From: RBG-16-49-21 sp040768125 | Lineage (GTDB): Bacteria > Spirochaetota > UBA4802 > UBA5550 | Length of the DNA stretch: 64,000 bases | Direction: 5' to 3' | NCBI GenBank assembly: GCA_040768125.1 | Contig: JAXGNG010000003.1 | Coordinates: forward strand, 62,001 to 126,000 | Shown here: one piece after another, positions 16,584-24,024 of the stretch | Numbering within the stretch: position 1 is the first letter of the stretch | Layout: the number at the start of each line of letters is the position of its first letter | Program-made: the position numbers and the translations under genes | Notes under the pieces: generated by a model | Told to the model about the DNA's origin: nothing | The model's input: the letters and a program-made list of their open reading frames with translations, nothing else | The model's database searches: none

Positions 16584-17492
16584 ATGGTCGATGAGAAGGA
16601 GCTTTACCGCAATCTCAACGAAGGAATCCTGGCCGAACGGCTCGGCGCATTCGAACGCAACCTCACGAAGAACCTCGCCCTTATCGCCCGGTTCGGCGGT
16701 CTCGCCCCCGTGGTTCCCGAGTTTTCCGGGAAGATCGCCCTGGTCATCGGCGCGGGGCCTTCACTCGAGGGGTGCTTCGATGTCCTGAAGCGCTACCAGC
16801 ACCGCCGCGAACTTGCCTATGTCGCAGCGGACATGGCGCTTCGCCCCCTCCTTCTCAGGGGAATACGGCCGGCCTACGTGATTTCCTGCGAGACCAGCCC
16901 GGTGGATTTTTTCGGCGGTCTGGACACGAAGGGAATGCGCCTCCTGGCCTTCAGCTGCATGTCCCACGTGAATCTCAGGCGGTGGAGGGGGCCTGTCAGC
17001 TTTTTCAACTGGATGATGCGAAGGCCTGAATACGACGCCCTCTGGGAGCGGGCGGGGAGGGACCTCGGGTTCGTCGCCACGGGGGGCCTGGTAACGACCC
17101 AGGCCGTATCCTTTGCCCTGGGATGCCCCATCGGCGGCCTCGTGATGGCGGGAAATGATCTCGGGTTCCGCGGCAGGTTCTATGCCAGGGGCACGGCGGC
17201 CCACCTTCGGCCCTCGGCCCGGCCGCGGCGACTTTCCCCGGGGGAAACCCTGGATATGAACCTTTCCCGGGGGGCAATGGAGTATCGCATCGAGCGGGGG
17301 GGGCGGCTCTACTACACGACGCGCCAGTTTCTCGCGGCAAAAATGTGGCTCGAAGGGCTTTTCCAGGGGCGGGAAGGGGTGTATGATTGCAGCGAGCCGG
17401 GCTGTTCAGAAAAATATGTTGCAAAAATCGATCTGGAGCGATTTCTTGGTTCCATTGCGGGCGGCAGACGAAAAAGGAAGGGTAACTCATGA
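16584..17492 (+). CDS. DUF115 / MptE-like motility-associated glycosyltransferase-like protein
   Basis: 302 residues. The family core is visible: KIALVIGAGPSLEG, then YVAADMALRPLLLRGIRPAYVISCE and a later GLVMAGNDLGF. DUF115 proteins are related to 6-hydroxymethylpterin pyrophosphokinase MptE and to the Maf flagellin glycosylation factors. The position immediately before flbD, with which it overlaps by ATGA, supports a flagellar role such as flagellar protein glycosylation. That role is inferred. The C-terminus is basic (GGRRKRKGN). Confidence 0.75.
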   Translation: MVDEKELYRNLNEGILAERLGAFERNLTKNLALIARFGGLAPVVPEFSGKIALVIGAGPSLEGCFDVLKRYQHRRELAYVAADMALRPLLLRGIRPAYVISCETSPVDFFGGLDTKGMRLLAFSCMSHVNLRRWRGPVSFFNWMMRRPEYDALWERAGRDLGFVATGGLVTTQAVSFALGCPIGGLVMAGNDLGFRGRFYARGTAAHLRPSARPRRLSPGETLDMNLSRGAMEYRIERGGRLYYTTRQFLAAKMWLEGLFQGREGVYDCSEPGCSEKYVAKIDLERFLGSIAGGRRKRKGNS

Positions 17493-17686
17493 TCGTCCTC
17501 CACAAACTGAATGGAACGGAATTCGTGCTCAACGAGCGTCATATCGAGACGATCGAGGAGACCCCCGATACGGTGATAACCCTCACGAACGATAAGAAAT
17601 ATCTCGTTAAAGAACCGGCCGACGAGATCATCGAGAAGATGATCGAATATCGACAGAGAGTCGCTTTAAAGAAGAAATCGCAATAA
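17489..17686 (+). CDS. flbD: Flagellar FlbD-family protein
   Basis: 65 residues. The FlbD family is a short conserved protein of flagellar operons in spirochaetes and Gram-positives. Seen are the start MIVLHKLNGTEFVLN, the HIETIEETPDT segment and a basic C-terminus. It overlaps the DUF115 stop codon (ATGA). In Borrelia and Treponema flbD is followed by motA and motB; here a STAS gene follows instead. Confidence 0.92.
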   Translation: MIVLHKLNGTEFVLNERHIETIEETPDTVITLTNDKKYLVKEPADEIIEKMIEYRQRVALKKKSQ

Positions 17687-17763
17687 ACGGGCGACCGCGT
17701 GGGCGGCGTACTATCCCCGAACAACCGGTGACGCCCTCAAGGGGTTGCCGGGAGGTGGATCGA

Positions 17764-18105
17764 ATGGTAGAATTTTCATCAGAGGACATCAACGGCGTTA
17801 TCGTGCTCACCATCACCGGCGATTTTTATATCGAGAGCATCGAGTACGCGGAGAAGATGTGGGGCGAGCAGATGGCCAAGCGCCCGAAAGTGATGGGAAT
17901 AAACTGTAAAAACCTGAAATATATCGATTCATCCGCCATAGGCATACTGGTCAAGTTTCTCAACAATGCCAGGAAGGCGAAGACCGAACTGGTGTTTTTT
18001 GACCTGGGTGAGAACATCATAAACGTATTCAGGACCGCCAAGCTCGGCAATTTCTTCAAGGTAATGTCCCGAACACAGTTCGAAATGGAATACCTGGAAT
18101 CCTGA
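17764..18105 (+). CDS. STAS-domain protein inside the flagellar cluster
   Basis: 113 residues. A STAS fold with phospho-serine motif YIDSSAIGILVKF, where the usual Gly after Ser-Ser is Ala. The end KLGNFFKVMSRTQFEMEYL resembles SpoIIAA-like proteins. ATG at 17764 with GGGAGGTG is preferred to an in-frame ATG at 17728. It sits between flbD and fliL, where spirochaetes normally have motA and motB. It may link partner-switch signalling to motility; no partner kinase is visible. Confidence 0.85.
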   Translation: MVEFSSEDINGVIVLTITGDFYIESIEYAEKMWGEQMAKRPKVMGINCKNLKYIDSSAIGILVKFLNNARKAKTELVFFDLGENIINVFRTAKLGNFFKVMSRTQFEMEYLES

Positions 18106-18505
18106 CCCCTTCCTCCCTCCTTCCCCGCGCCGCCCTACCGGCCATCTGCATCCACCCTTTTCGGGCCTCCAGGATGCCAAAAATAAGTGCTGAGCTCAAT
18201 CACCCCTGCCGATACATGTAGCATGAGGCCCCATGCCCGTCCCTGTCGTCATGATCTGAGGGCCTGGAATCTTCAATAAATGGGGGAGAAAAAACTCCAT
18301 AACATTTTTTAGAAAATGAATAAATTAATTGACATAAATAGTCAGATGTGCTTATTATGTCACATATTTTTCTATACGCTGAAAGAGGTATATGCAGACG
18401 TCTCCCGGGAGAGGGGGGCTTGAAAATAACCGGAGAAAAATTATATTGTAACTACCAGACCGTGCCACGTGGGCATGACATTCATACGACAGAAAAGGGA
18501 ACAAC
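18106..18505. other. 400-bp non-coding region ahead of the fliL operon
   Basis: No open frame with coding character is seen here. The second half is AT-rich and carries a strong promoter (18329-18358), leaving a leader of about 140 nt. The leader contains the palindromes TCTCCCGGGAGA and CCACGTGG, which might fold, but no known riboswitch is recognisable. Confidence 0.6.
18329..18358 (+). promoter_or_regulatory. Predicted sigma-70 promoter of the flagellar export operon
   Basis: TTGACA (18329-18334) is a perfect -35; TATTAT (18353-18358) matches the -10 at five of six positions with an 18-base spacer. The start would be near 18365. This is among the best promoters in the window and would drive fliL through flhA and probably further. 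Confidence 0.75.
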
Positions 18506-19039
18506 ATGGGCGATGAAGAAAGAGATGATATAATTGAGGACGAAGAGGAGGCCCCGCAGGAAGCGGAGACGGGACGACGCTTCGAGGCCTCGAAGATCGT
18601 CAAGCTTCTCCTTTACGTGGCGGGAGGCGTATTGCTCGTGGTCGCGGTGACCGGCATATCCTATCTCGTGGCGAAGTACGTCCAGGAGAGCAGCTACCAG
18701 AAGCGGCAGGACATCGTGGCGGCGCCTCCTCCTCCGCCCCTGGCGAGTTTCGAGCTGCCCGATTTCTCCAAGACGACGTCGGACGCGGACCCGCATTTCA
18801 TCAAGATGAAGATATCCCTGGCCTACGAGCCGAACGTCCAGCTTAACAACGAGCTGGTCCAGCGGCGCGACCAGATACAGCACATCGTGAACATCATTCT
18901 CCAGGGAAAGAGATATGAGGACCTTGATTCCGTGACCGGAACCATCGCCCTCGCCGAGGAGATCAAGGCCCACGTCAACGTGGTCCTTGTCTCGGGTAAA
19001 ATCAAGGAAGTGTATTTCAAGGAACTTGTGGTGAACTGA
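18506..19039 (+). CDS. fliL: Flagellar basal body-associated protein FliL
   Basis: 177 residues. FliL is an inner-membrane protein around the stators. An acidic cytoplasmic N-terminus (DDIIEDEEEAPQE) precedes one membrane helix (LLLYVAGGVLLVVAVTGISY), a proline run and a periplasmic SPFH-like domain ending in VYFKELVVN. GAAAAGGGA lies before the ATG. It is the first gene of the operon that continues with fliY; fliM, usually the next gene, is absent. Confidence 0.93.
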   Translation: MGDEERDDIIEDEEEAPQEAETGRRFEASKIVKLLLYVAGGVLLVVAVTGISYLVAKYVQESSYQKRQDIVAAPPPPPLASFELPDFSKTTSDADPHFIKMKISLAYEPNVQLNNELVQRRDQIQHIVNIILQGKRYEDLDSVTGTIALAEEIKAHVNVVLVSGKIKEVYFKELVVN

Positions 19040-19062
19040 GCACAATTCCGCGGGAGGATTAT

Positions 19063-20115
19063 ATGGGTGACGGATCATTATCGCAGGACGAGATAGACGC
19101 TCTATTACAGGGCGCCGATGATATGCTCTCCCCGGCCAGCACTCCCGCGGCGGCGGAACCTGGCCGTGGCAGGGGTGGCTTGCCCCAGAGCGACATGAAT
19201 GCCATCCGCGACGCGCTGAACGCGGCGGTGGGCGCCGTGGCGCCGTCCCTTTCCGGGTATCTGGGTGGAAAGAACCTTCGCATATCACGGCCCTTCATTG
19301 AGGTGAAGAGCCAGGACGCGGTGCGGGCCGATTTTCCGGGGCGTTACATCCAGGTTTCAATGGATTACTCCGGGGCGCTCACCGGCAAGAACCTCATCGT
19401 TTTCAACTACGCCGACGCGGGATCGATTTCATCCCTTATGATGGGAGACGAACGCGGGACCCCTCCCGCCGACCTGACGGAGGCGTACCAGAGCACGATC
19501 CAGGAGTTCACCAACCAGCTCCTTTCCTCCATGGCGACGCAGATGAGCGGCGTCCTGGGAGGCGGGATCAAGACCACCCCGGCGGCGCTGTCCATGGCGA
19601 GCGGCGGGGGGGACCTGCAGCTTCCTCCCGGTGGGGACCTGGTCAAGGTGACCTACGATTTTTCCATCGACGGGGTCCTCAACTCGAAGCTGTATCACCT
19701 GATGGATTCCGGAATGGCCCAGGGGCTCACCGGCGGAGCGGGCGTCATGGCCCCCGCGGGGGGACAGCAGGCCGCGTTCCCGAGCCACGGCGGCGCTGTG
19801 GGCATCAGCCCGGTGAAGTTCCCGCCCCTCGACGAGGGGATTCCCGCCGGGGTGGGGGGGAACATTTCCCTGATCCTCGACGTGCCGATGACCCTGACGG
19901 TGGAACTGGGGAGGACCACCCAGCTGGTCCAGGAGATACTGGGCCTCGGCGAGGGATCGATCATCGAGCTGGACAAGCTCGCCGGCGAACCCGTCGACCT
20001 CCTCGTGAACGGCAAGCTCATCGCCAAGGGCGAGGTCGTGGTCATCGACGAGAATTTCGGCGTCCGGGTGACGGACATCGTGAGCCCCGCGGACCGTCTC
20101 GCGGGATTGCAATGA
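19063..20115 (+). CDS. fliY: Flagellar motor switch phosphatase/switch protein FliY (FliN-type)
   Basis: 350 residues. The N-terminus LSQDEIDALLQG is the CheY-P-binding-type peptide found in FliM and FliY. The middle (residues about 45-225) is a CheC-like domain, with the FliY-type phrase EFTNQLLSSMATQM. The C-terminal 85 residues are a FliN/SpoA surface-presentation domain (LDVPMTLTVELGRTTQLVQEIL and PVDLLVNGKLIAKGEVVVIDENFGVRV). GGGAGGATT precedes the ATG. It would form part of the C-ring and may dephosphorylate CheY-P. The stop is followed within 2 bp by the longest possible fliO frame. Confidence 0.93.
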   Translation: MGDGSLSQDEIDALLQGADDMLSPASTPAAAEPGRGRGGLPQSDMNAIRDALNAAVGAVAPSLSGYLGGKNLRISRPFIEVKSQDAVRADFPGRYIQVSMDYSGALTGKNLIVFNYADAGSISSLMMGDERGTPPADLTEAYQSTIQEFTNQLLSSMATQMSGVLGGGIKTTPAALSMASGGGDLQLPPGGDLVKVTYDFSIDGVLNSKLYHLMDSGMAQGLTGGAGVMAPAGGQQAAFPSHGGAVGISPVKFPPLDEGIPAGVGGNISLILDVPMTLTVELGRTTQLVQEILGLGEGSIIELDKLAGEPVDLLVNGKLIAKGEVVVIDENFGVRVTDIVSPADRLAGLQ

Positions 20116-20188
20116 TATGGCGGTGCGGACCATCGCCATTTTTTTTCGGGGGCCAATGAGACATAACACTGAAAAGGGACGGACGGGG

Positions 20189-20944
20189 ATGCGGAGGCCG
20201 GGGGTGGCGTTACTCTGGGCGGCGTTGCTCCTCCTCTCGCTGTCGGTCGGTGCCGCCGCGCCGGCGGCGCCGGTGAAGGGGAAGAAAGGCCAGGCCGTCG
20301 AGGAGAAAAAGGGGACTGAAAAGGCGGCGGGGGAATCCGCGGAGAAAGAGGCGAAAGAGCCGGAGGAGAAGGGGGCGGAACCTGCCGAGGGGGAAGGCGG
20401 CGAGGGCGTCCTCTCGAAGGAGTTCACCGATGAGGATTTCGAGCCGCGCCTCGAGGAGGAATCCGCGGTCTGGATGTTCTTCAAGACGATCATCATCCTG
20501 GGCATTTTCGGCGGGGGGTTCTATTATTTCTATCGATTCGTGTCGCGAAAAACCGGCATCGGGGTTTTCGGGAGCGATGCCATCAGGGTGCTGTCCGCCG
20601 TTCCCCTGGGCCAGAACAAGTATCTCCAGGTGGTGGACCTTGCCGGCAAGGTCCTGGTGATCGGCGTGTCGGACAACGGGGTCAACCTGATCTCCGAGAT
20701 CACGGACAAGGACCAGATCGACCGGATCAGGATCATGAGCACCAGGACGCCCCCTCCCGGCGCCGCGGGCGGGGGGTTCCAGGAGCAGGTCATGCGGCAG
20801 ATCGGGAAGTTCGTCGAGCGGGTCCAGGGGGCCCGCAGGAAGGGCCGGGGATCCATTGAATCCTCCGGCCCCCCGGGTGACATCGAGTATCTCCGCAGCC
20901 AGAGAAGCAGGTTGAAGGACCTGAACGGGTATGATAATGAGTAA
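20189..20944 (+). CDS. fliO: Flagellar biosynthetic protein FliO/FliZ
   Basis: 251 residues from ATG 20189, which gives a clean signal peptide (MRRPGVALLWAALLLLSLSVGAAAP). In-frame ATGs at 20117 and 20156 are possible but would place charged residues before it. A long Lys/Glu-rich segment precedes one membrane helix (FFKTIIILGIFGGGFYYFYRF), then the FliO domain (IRVLSAVPLGQNKYLQVVDLAGKVLVIG). FliO helps assemble the FliP ring of the flagellar export gate. A cleavable signal plus extended periplasmic region matches spirochaete FliZ/FliO. It overlaps fliP by 14 bp. Confidence 0.88.
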   Translation: MRRPGVALLWAALLLLSLSVGAAAPAAPVKGKKGQAVEEKKGTEKAAGESAEKEAKEPEEKGAEPAEGEGGEGVLSKEFTDEDFEPRLEEESAVWMFFKTIIILGIFGGGFYYFYRFVSRKTGIGVFGSDAIRVLSAVPLGQNKYLQVVDLAGKVLVIGVSDNGVNLISEITDKDQIDRIRIMSTRTPPPGAAGGGFQEQVMRQIGKFVERVQGARRKGRGSIESSGPPGDIEYLRSQRSRLKDLNGYDNE

Positions 20945-21701
20945 GCGCGTCATTTTCATCGTTCTCCTGGTCATGGTGGCCGGCGCCGGGATCGCCTACG
21001 GACAGGACGTGGGCGGGCTCCGCATGCCGATCCCGAAGATAACCTTCGACATCAAGGAGGCCGCGGGGCCCCGGGAGGTGGCCCTTTCCCTCCAGATACT
21101 CTTTCTTCTCACGATCCTCACCCTGGCACCGGCCATCATCATGATGATGACGGCCTTCACCAGGGTCGTGATCGTCATGGATTTCATCAAGCGGGCCCTC
21201 TCCCTCCAGCAGATGCCGCCGAACCAGGTGATCGTGGGCTTTTCGATCTTTCTGACGTTTTTCATCATGGCCCCCACCTTTTCCAAGATTAACGAGGAGG
21301 CGCTCCAGCCCTACCTGAAGGGGCGGATCGACAACGAGACCTTTTTCGAGAAGGGCATGGACCCCCTGCGCACCTTCATGTTCAAGCAGACGCGTGAAAA
21401 GGATATCGCGCTTTTCATAAGGCTCGCGAAGCTTCCGAAGCCGAAGACGGAAAAGGACGTGCCCACGCACTGCCTGATCCCGGCCTTCATGATAAGCGAG
21501 ATGAAGCGCGCCTTCGAGATCGGCATCTACATATTCATACCGTTCATTGTGATCGACATGATCGTGGCGAGTGCCCTGATGGCCATGGGGATGATCATGC
21601 TTCCCCCCATCATGATTTCGCTGCCGTTCAAGATAATACTGTTCGTCCTGGTGGACGGGTGGAACCTCCTCACCTACGAGCTGGTGAGGTCGTTCCGCTA
21701 A
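20931..21701 (+). CDS. fliP: Flagellar export gate protein FliP
   Basis: 256 residues. An N-terminal signal sequence (VIFIVLLVMVAGAGIAYG) is followed by the typical core: LTLAPAIIMMMTAFTRVVIVMDFIKRAL, the conserved FLTFFIMAPTF, and C-terminal helices containing IDMIVASALMAMGMIMLPP and ISLPFKIILFVLVDGW. FliP pentamers with FliQ and FliR form the export channel. Either the ATG at 20931 or the one at 20937 may be used. It overlaps fliO. Confidence 0.97.
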   Translation: MIMSKRVIFIVLLVMVAGAGIAYGQDVGGLRMPIPKITFDIKEAAGPREVALSLQILFLLTILTLAPAIIMMMTAFTRVVIVMDFIKRALSLQQMPPNQVIVGFSIFLTFFIMAPTFSKINEEALQPYLKGRIDNETFFEKGMDPLRTFMFKQTREKDIALFIRLAKLPKPKTEKDVPTHCLIPAFMISEMKRAFEIGIYIFIPFIVIDMIVASALMAMGMIMLPPIMISLPFKIILFVLVDGWNLLTYELVRSFR

Positions 21702-21713
21702 AGGAGTGGTGGG

Positions 21714-21977
21714 ATGACCGACGTTACCGTAATCGCCGTCATGCGGGAATCGCTCATGGCGGTCATCATCGTGTCGGCCCCGATCCTCGGCGTGGGCATG
21801 TTCGTGGGTCTCGTGATCGCCATCTTCCAGACCACCACCTCGATCCAGGAGCAGACGCTGACCTTCGTCCCGAAGATCATCGCGATTTTCCTGGTCATGA
21901 TACTCTTCGGGGCGTGGATGATACGGACCCTGGTGAACTATACGTTTCACATGTTTTCATTGATAGAGAAACTGTGA
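21714..21977 (+). CDS. fliQ: Flagellar export gate protein FliQ
   Basis: 87 residues with two membrane helices (LMAVIIVSAPILGVGMFVGL and IIAIFLVMILFGAWMIRTLV) joined by the conserved FQTTTSIQEQTLTFVPK. Normal length. AAAGGAGTGG precedes the ATG. It lies 12 bp after fliP and 34 bp before fliR. Confidence 0.97.
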   Translation: MTDVTVIAVMRESLMAVIIVSAPILGVGMFVGLVIAIFQTTTSIQEQTLTFVPKIIAIFLVMILFGAWMIRTLVNYTFHMFSLIEKL

Positions 21978-22011
21978 CCGGCCTGGGGCCGGAACTGACA
22001 GCGGGAGGCAG

Positions 22012-22791
22012 ATGTACCACTTCGTCTACCATTTCCAGGTGTTTCTCCTGATCATGATGCGCATGAACGCCATGATTATCATCGCGCCTTTTTTTTCGAG
22101 CGACCTGGTCCCCTTCAGGATCAAGGCCCTCGTCTCCTTCCTGGTCTCCCTGGTGATTTTCCCCATGGTGGCGGCGAAGGGGTACCGGATTCCCGGCGAC
22201 ATGGGGGGCTATTTCCTCCTGGTGATCCAGGAGGTGGCGATCGGTCTTTTCATCGGTTTCCTGGTGTCGGTGATATTCGCCGCCTTCCAGCTCTCGGGGC
22301 AGTTTTTCGCCGTGCAGATCGGCTTCGGGATCAACGAGGTCCTGGATCCCATCGGCCAGGTGAGCGTCCCCCTGGTGGGGCAGTTCAAGAATATCATCGG
22401 GCTCCTGGTGCTCCTGGCGATGAACGGGCATCACTTGATGCTCCACGGCGTCTACCGCTCCTACGAGCTGGCGCCGATCATGAGCGTCGAGAAGGCCTTT
22501 CTCGGGGGGCTCCTGAAATATCTCCTGCACGCCTTCAGCGGGATGTTCGTGGTGGCCCTGAAGATCGCGATTCCCGTCGTGGCGGTCGTATTCGTCGTCA
22601 CCGTGAGCCTGGGGATCCTGGCCAAGGTGGCGCCGCAGATGAACATCATGATGCTCGGGTTTCCATTCAAGATCGCCGTGTCCTTCATCGTGATGCTGGT
22701 GATCACCCCGATGATCGTGAAGATCATGTGGGTTTCCCTGGAGAGGGTCTTCGCCTTCATGTTCAAGGCCCTGAGGCACTGGCCGGTATGA
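22012..22791 (+). CDS. fliR: Flagellar export gate protein FliR
   Basis: 259 residues and about six to eight membrane helices. Family phrases include FFSSDLVPFRIKALVSFLVSL, the central GQFFAVQIGFGINEVLDPIGQ and a C-terminal LGILAKVAPQMNIMMLGFPFKI. FliR caps the FliP-FliQ export channel. GGGAGGCAG precedes the ATG. It sits in the invariant order fliP-fliQ-fliR-flhB. Confidence 0.96.
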   Translation: MYHFVYHFQVFLLIMMRMNAMIIIAPFFSSDLVPFRIKALVSFLVSLVIFPMVAAKGYRIPGDMGGYFLLVIQEVAIGLFIGFLVSVIFAAFQLSGQFFAVQIGFGINEVLDPIGQVSVPLVGQFKNIIGLLVLLAMNGHHLMLHGVYRSYELAPIMSVEKAFLGGLLKYLLHAFSGMFVVALKIAIPVVAVVFVVTVSLGILAKVAPQMNIMMLGFPFKIAVSFIVMLVITPMIVKIMWVSLERVFAFMFKALRHWPV

Positions 22792-22824
22792 CGGGCGACG
22801 AGAGGAGAAGGACGGTTCGGACAG

Positions 22825-24009
22825 ATGGCTGAATTGCTTCGACAGCATGCGCGGTATCACCGGTGGAAGGACGACCCCTTCTTCGACGGCATCCTCTACG
22901 ACCTCCAGCTCTTCGCCGCCGAGGACGAGGGGCGCACCGAGGAGCCGACGGAGAAGAAGCTCCGGGACGCGAGGGAAAAGGGGCAGGTGGCCAAGACCAT
23001 GGAACTGCCCCAGGCCATCGTGGTTATCTTCGGCTTCATGGTGATACTCGTTTTCGCCTCCTGGATCTACGAGATCCTGGTACGCATGACCAGGTTCTAC
23101 CTTTCGTCCTTTTCCCGGCTCAACCCGACGGAGCAGGGCCTCATGAGGGAGTTCATCACGGTGAGCTACGAGTCGGGGAAGATCCTTCTCCCGATTTTCA
23201 TCGCCGCCACCGTGGCGGCGATCCTCGGCAACGTCATACAGGTGGGGTTCCAGGTCTCCACGCACCCGCTGAAGCTCGACTGGAGCAAGATAAAGTTTGA
23301 TCCCGCCACCATAATGAAAAAGATATTTTTTTCGAAGCAGGTGGCGATGAACCTGTTCAAATCGATCTTCAAGGTCATTGCCGTGGGTTTCATCGCCTAT
23401 ATCATAGTCATGGCCAATATCGAGGATATCCTGAAAACGCCCGACGTATCCGTGGCGATGGCCCTGAAGATCATCATGATGACGGGCTTCAAGATCATCA
23501 TCTGGTCCTCGGTGCTGCTCCTGGTCCTCTCCATACCGGACTACTTCTTCCAGAAGCGCGAATTCATCGAGTCGTTGAAGATGACCAAGGAAGAGCTCAA
23601 AGAGGAACTGAAGGAGACCATCGGGGATCCCTACGTCAGGGCGCGGCTCAGGGAGATGCAGCGGCAGAACCTTCTCCGGAGCATGATGAGCAGGGAGGTG
23701 CCGAAGGCCGACGTCGTCGTCACCAACCCGACGCACTACGCAGTGGCCCTGCAGTACGACCGTGACGCGATGCCCGCGCCGCGGGTGGTGGCCAAGGGGG
23801 AGGACAGCATCGCCCTGAAGATACGCGAGGTGGCGGCTGAGCACGGCATTCCCATGATCGAGAACCGCCCCCTGGCGCAGGAAATGTGCCGGCGGCTCGA
23901 AGTGGGGGACGTCATACCCGAGGATCTTTTTTACGCCGTGTCCCTCGTGTACGGCGAGATCATACGCAGGTACCCGGAGCGTTTCCGGAGAATGCAGGAA
24001 GCGATATAG
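22825..24009 (+). CDS. flhB: Flagellar export substrate-switch protein FlhB
   Basis: 394 residues. An N-terminal extension of about 30 residues precedes the family start LFAAEDEGRTEEPTEKKLRDAREKGQVAKT. Four membrane helices follow, then the cytoplasmic domain with the autocleavage motif NPTH in VVVTNPTHYAVALQY. Cleavage between N and P switches export from rod/hook to filament substrates. The ending PERFRRMQEA is unremarkable. The extension is slightly unusual, but no alternative start is better placed. Confidence 0.96.
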   Translation: MAELLRQHARYHRWKDDPFFDGILYDLQLFAAEDEGRTEEPTEKKLRDAREKGQVAKTMELPQAIVVIFGFMVILVFASWIYEILVRMTRFYLSSFSRLNPTEQGLMREFITVSYESGKILLPIFIAATVAAILGNVIQVGFQVSTHPLKLDWSKIKFDPATIMKKIFFSKQVAMNLFKSIFKVIAVGFIAYIIVMANIEDILKTPDVSVAMALKIIMMTGFKIIIWSSVLLLVLSIPDYFFQKREFIESLKMTKEELKEELKETIGDPYVRARLREMQRQNLLRSMMSREVPKADVVVTNPTHYAVALQYDRDAMPAPRVVAKGEDSIALKIREVAAEHGIPMIENRPLAQEMCRRLEVGDVIPEDLFYAVSLVYGEIIRRYPERFRRMQEAI

Positions 24010-24024
24010 GTCGGGAGAGGAACT

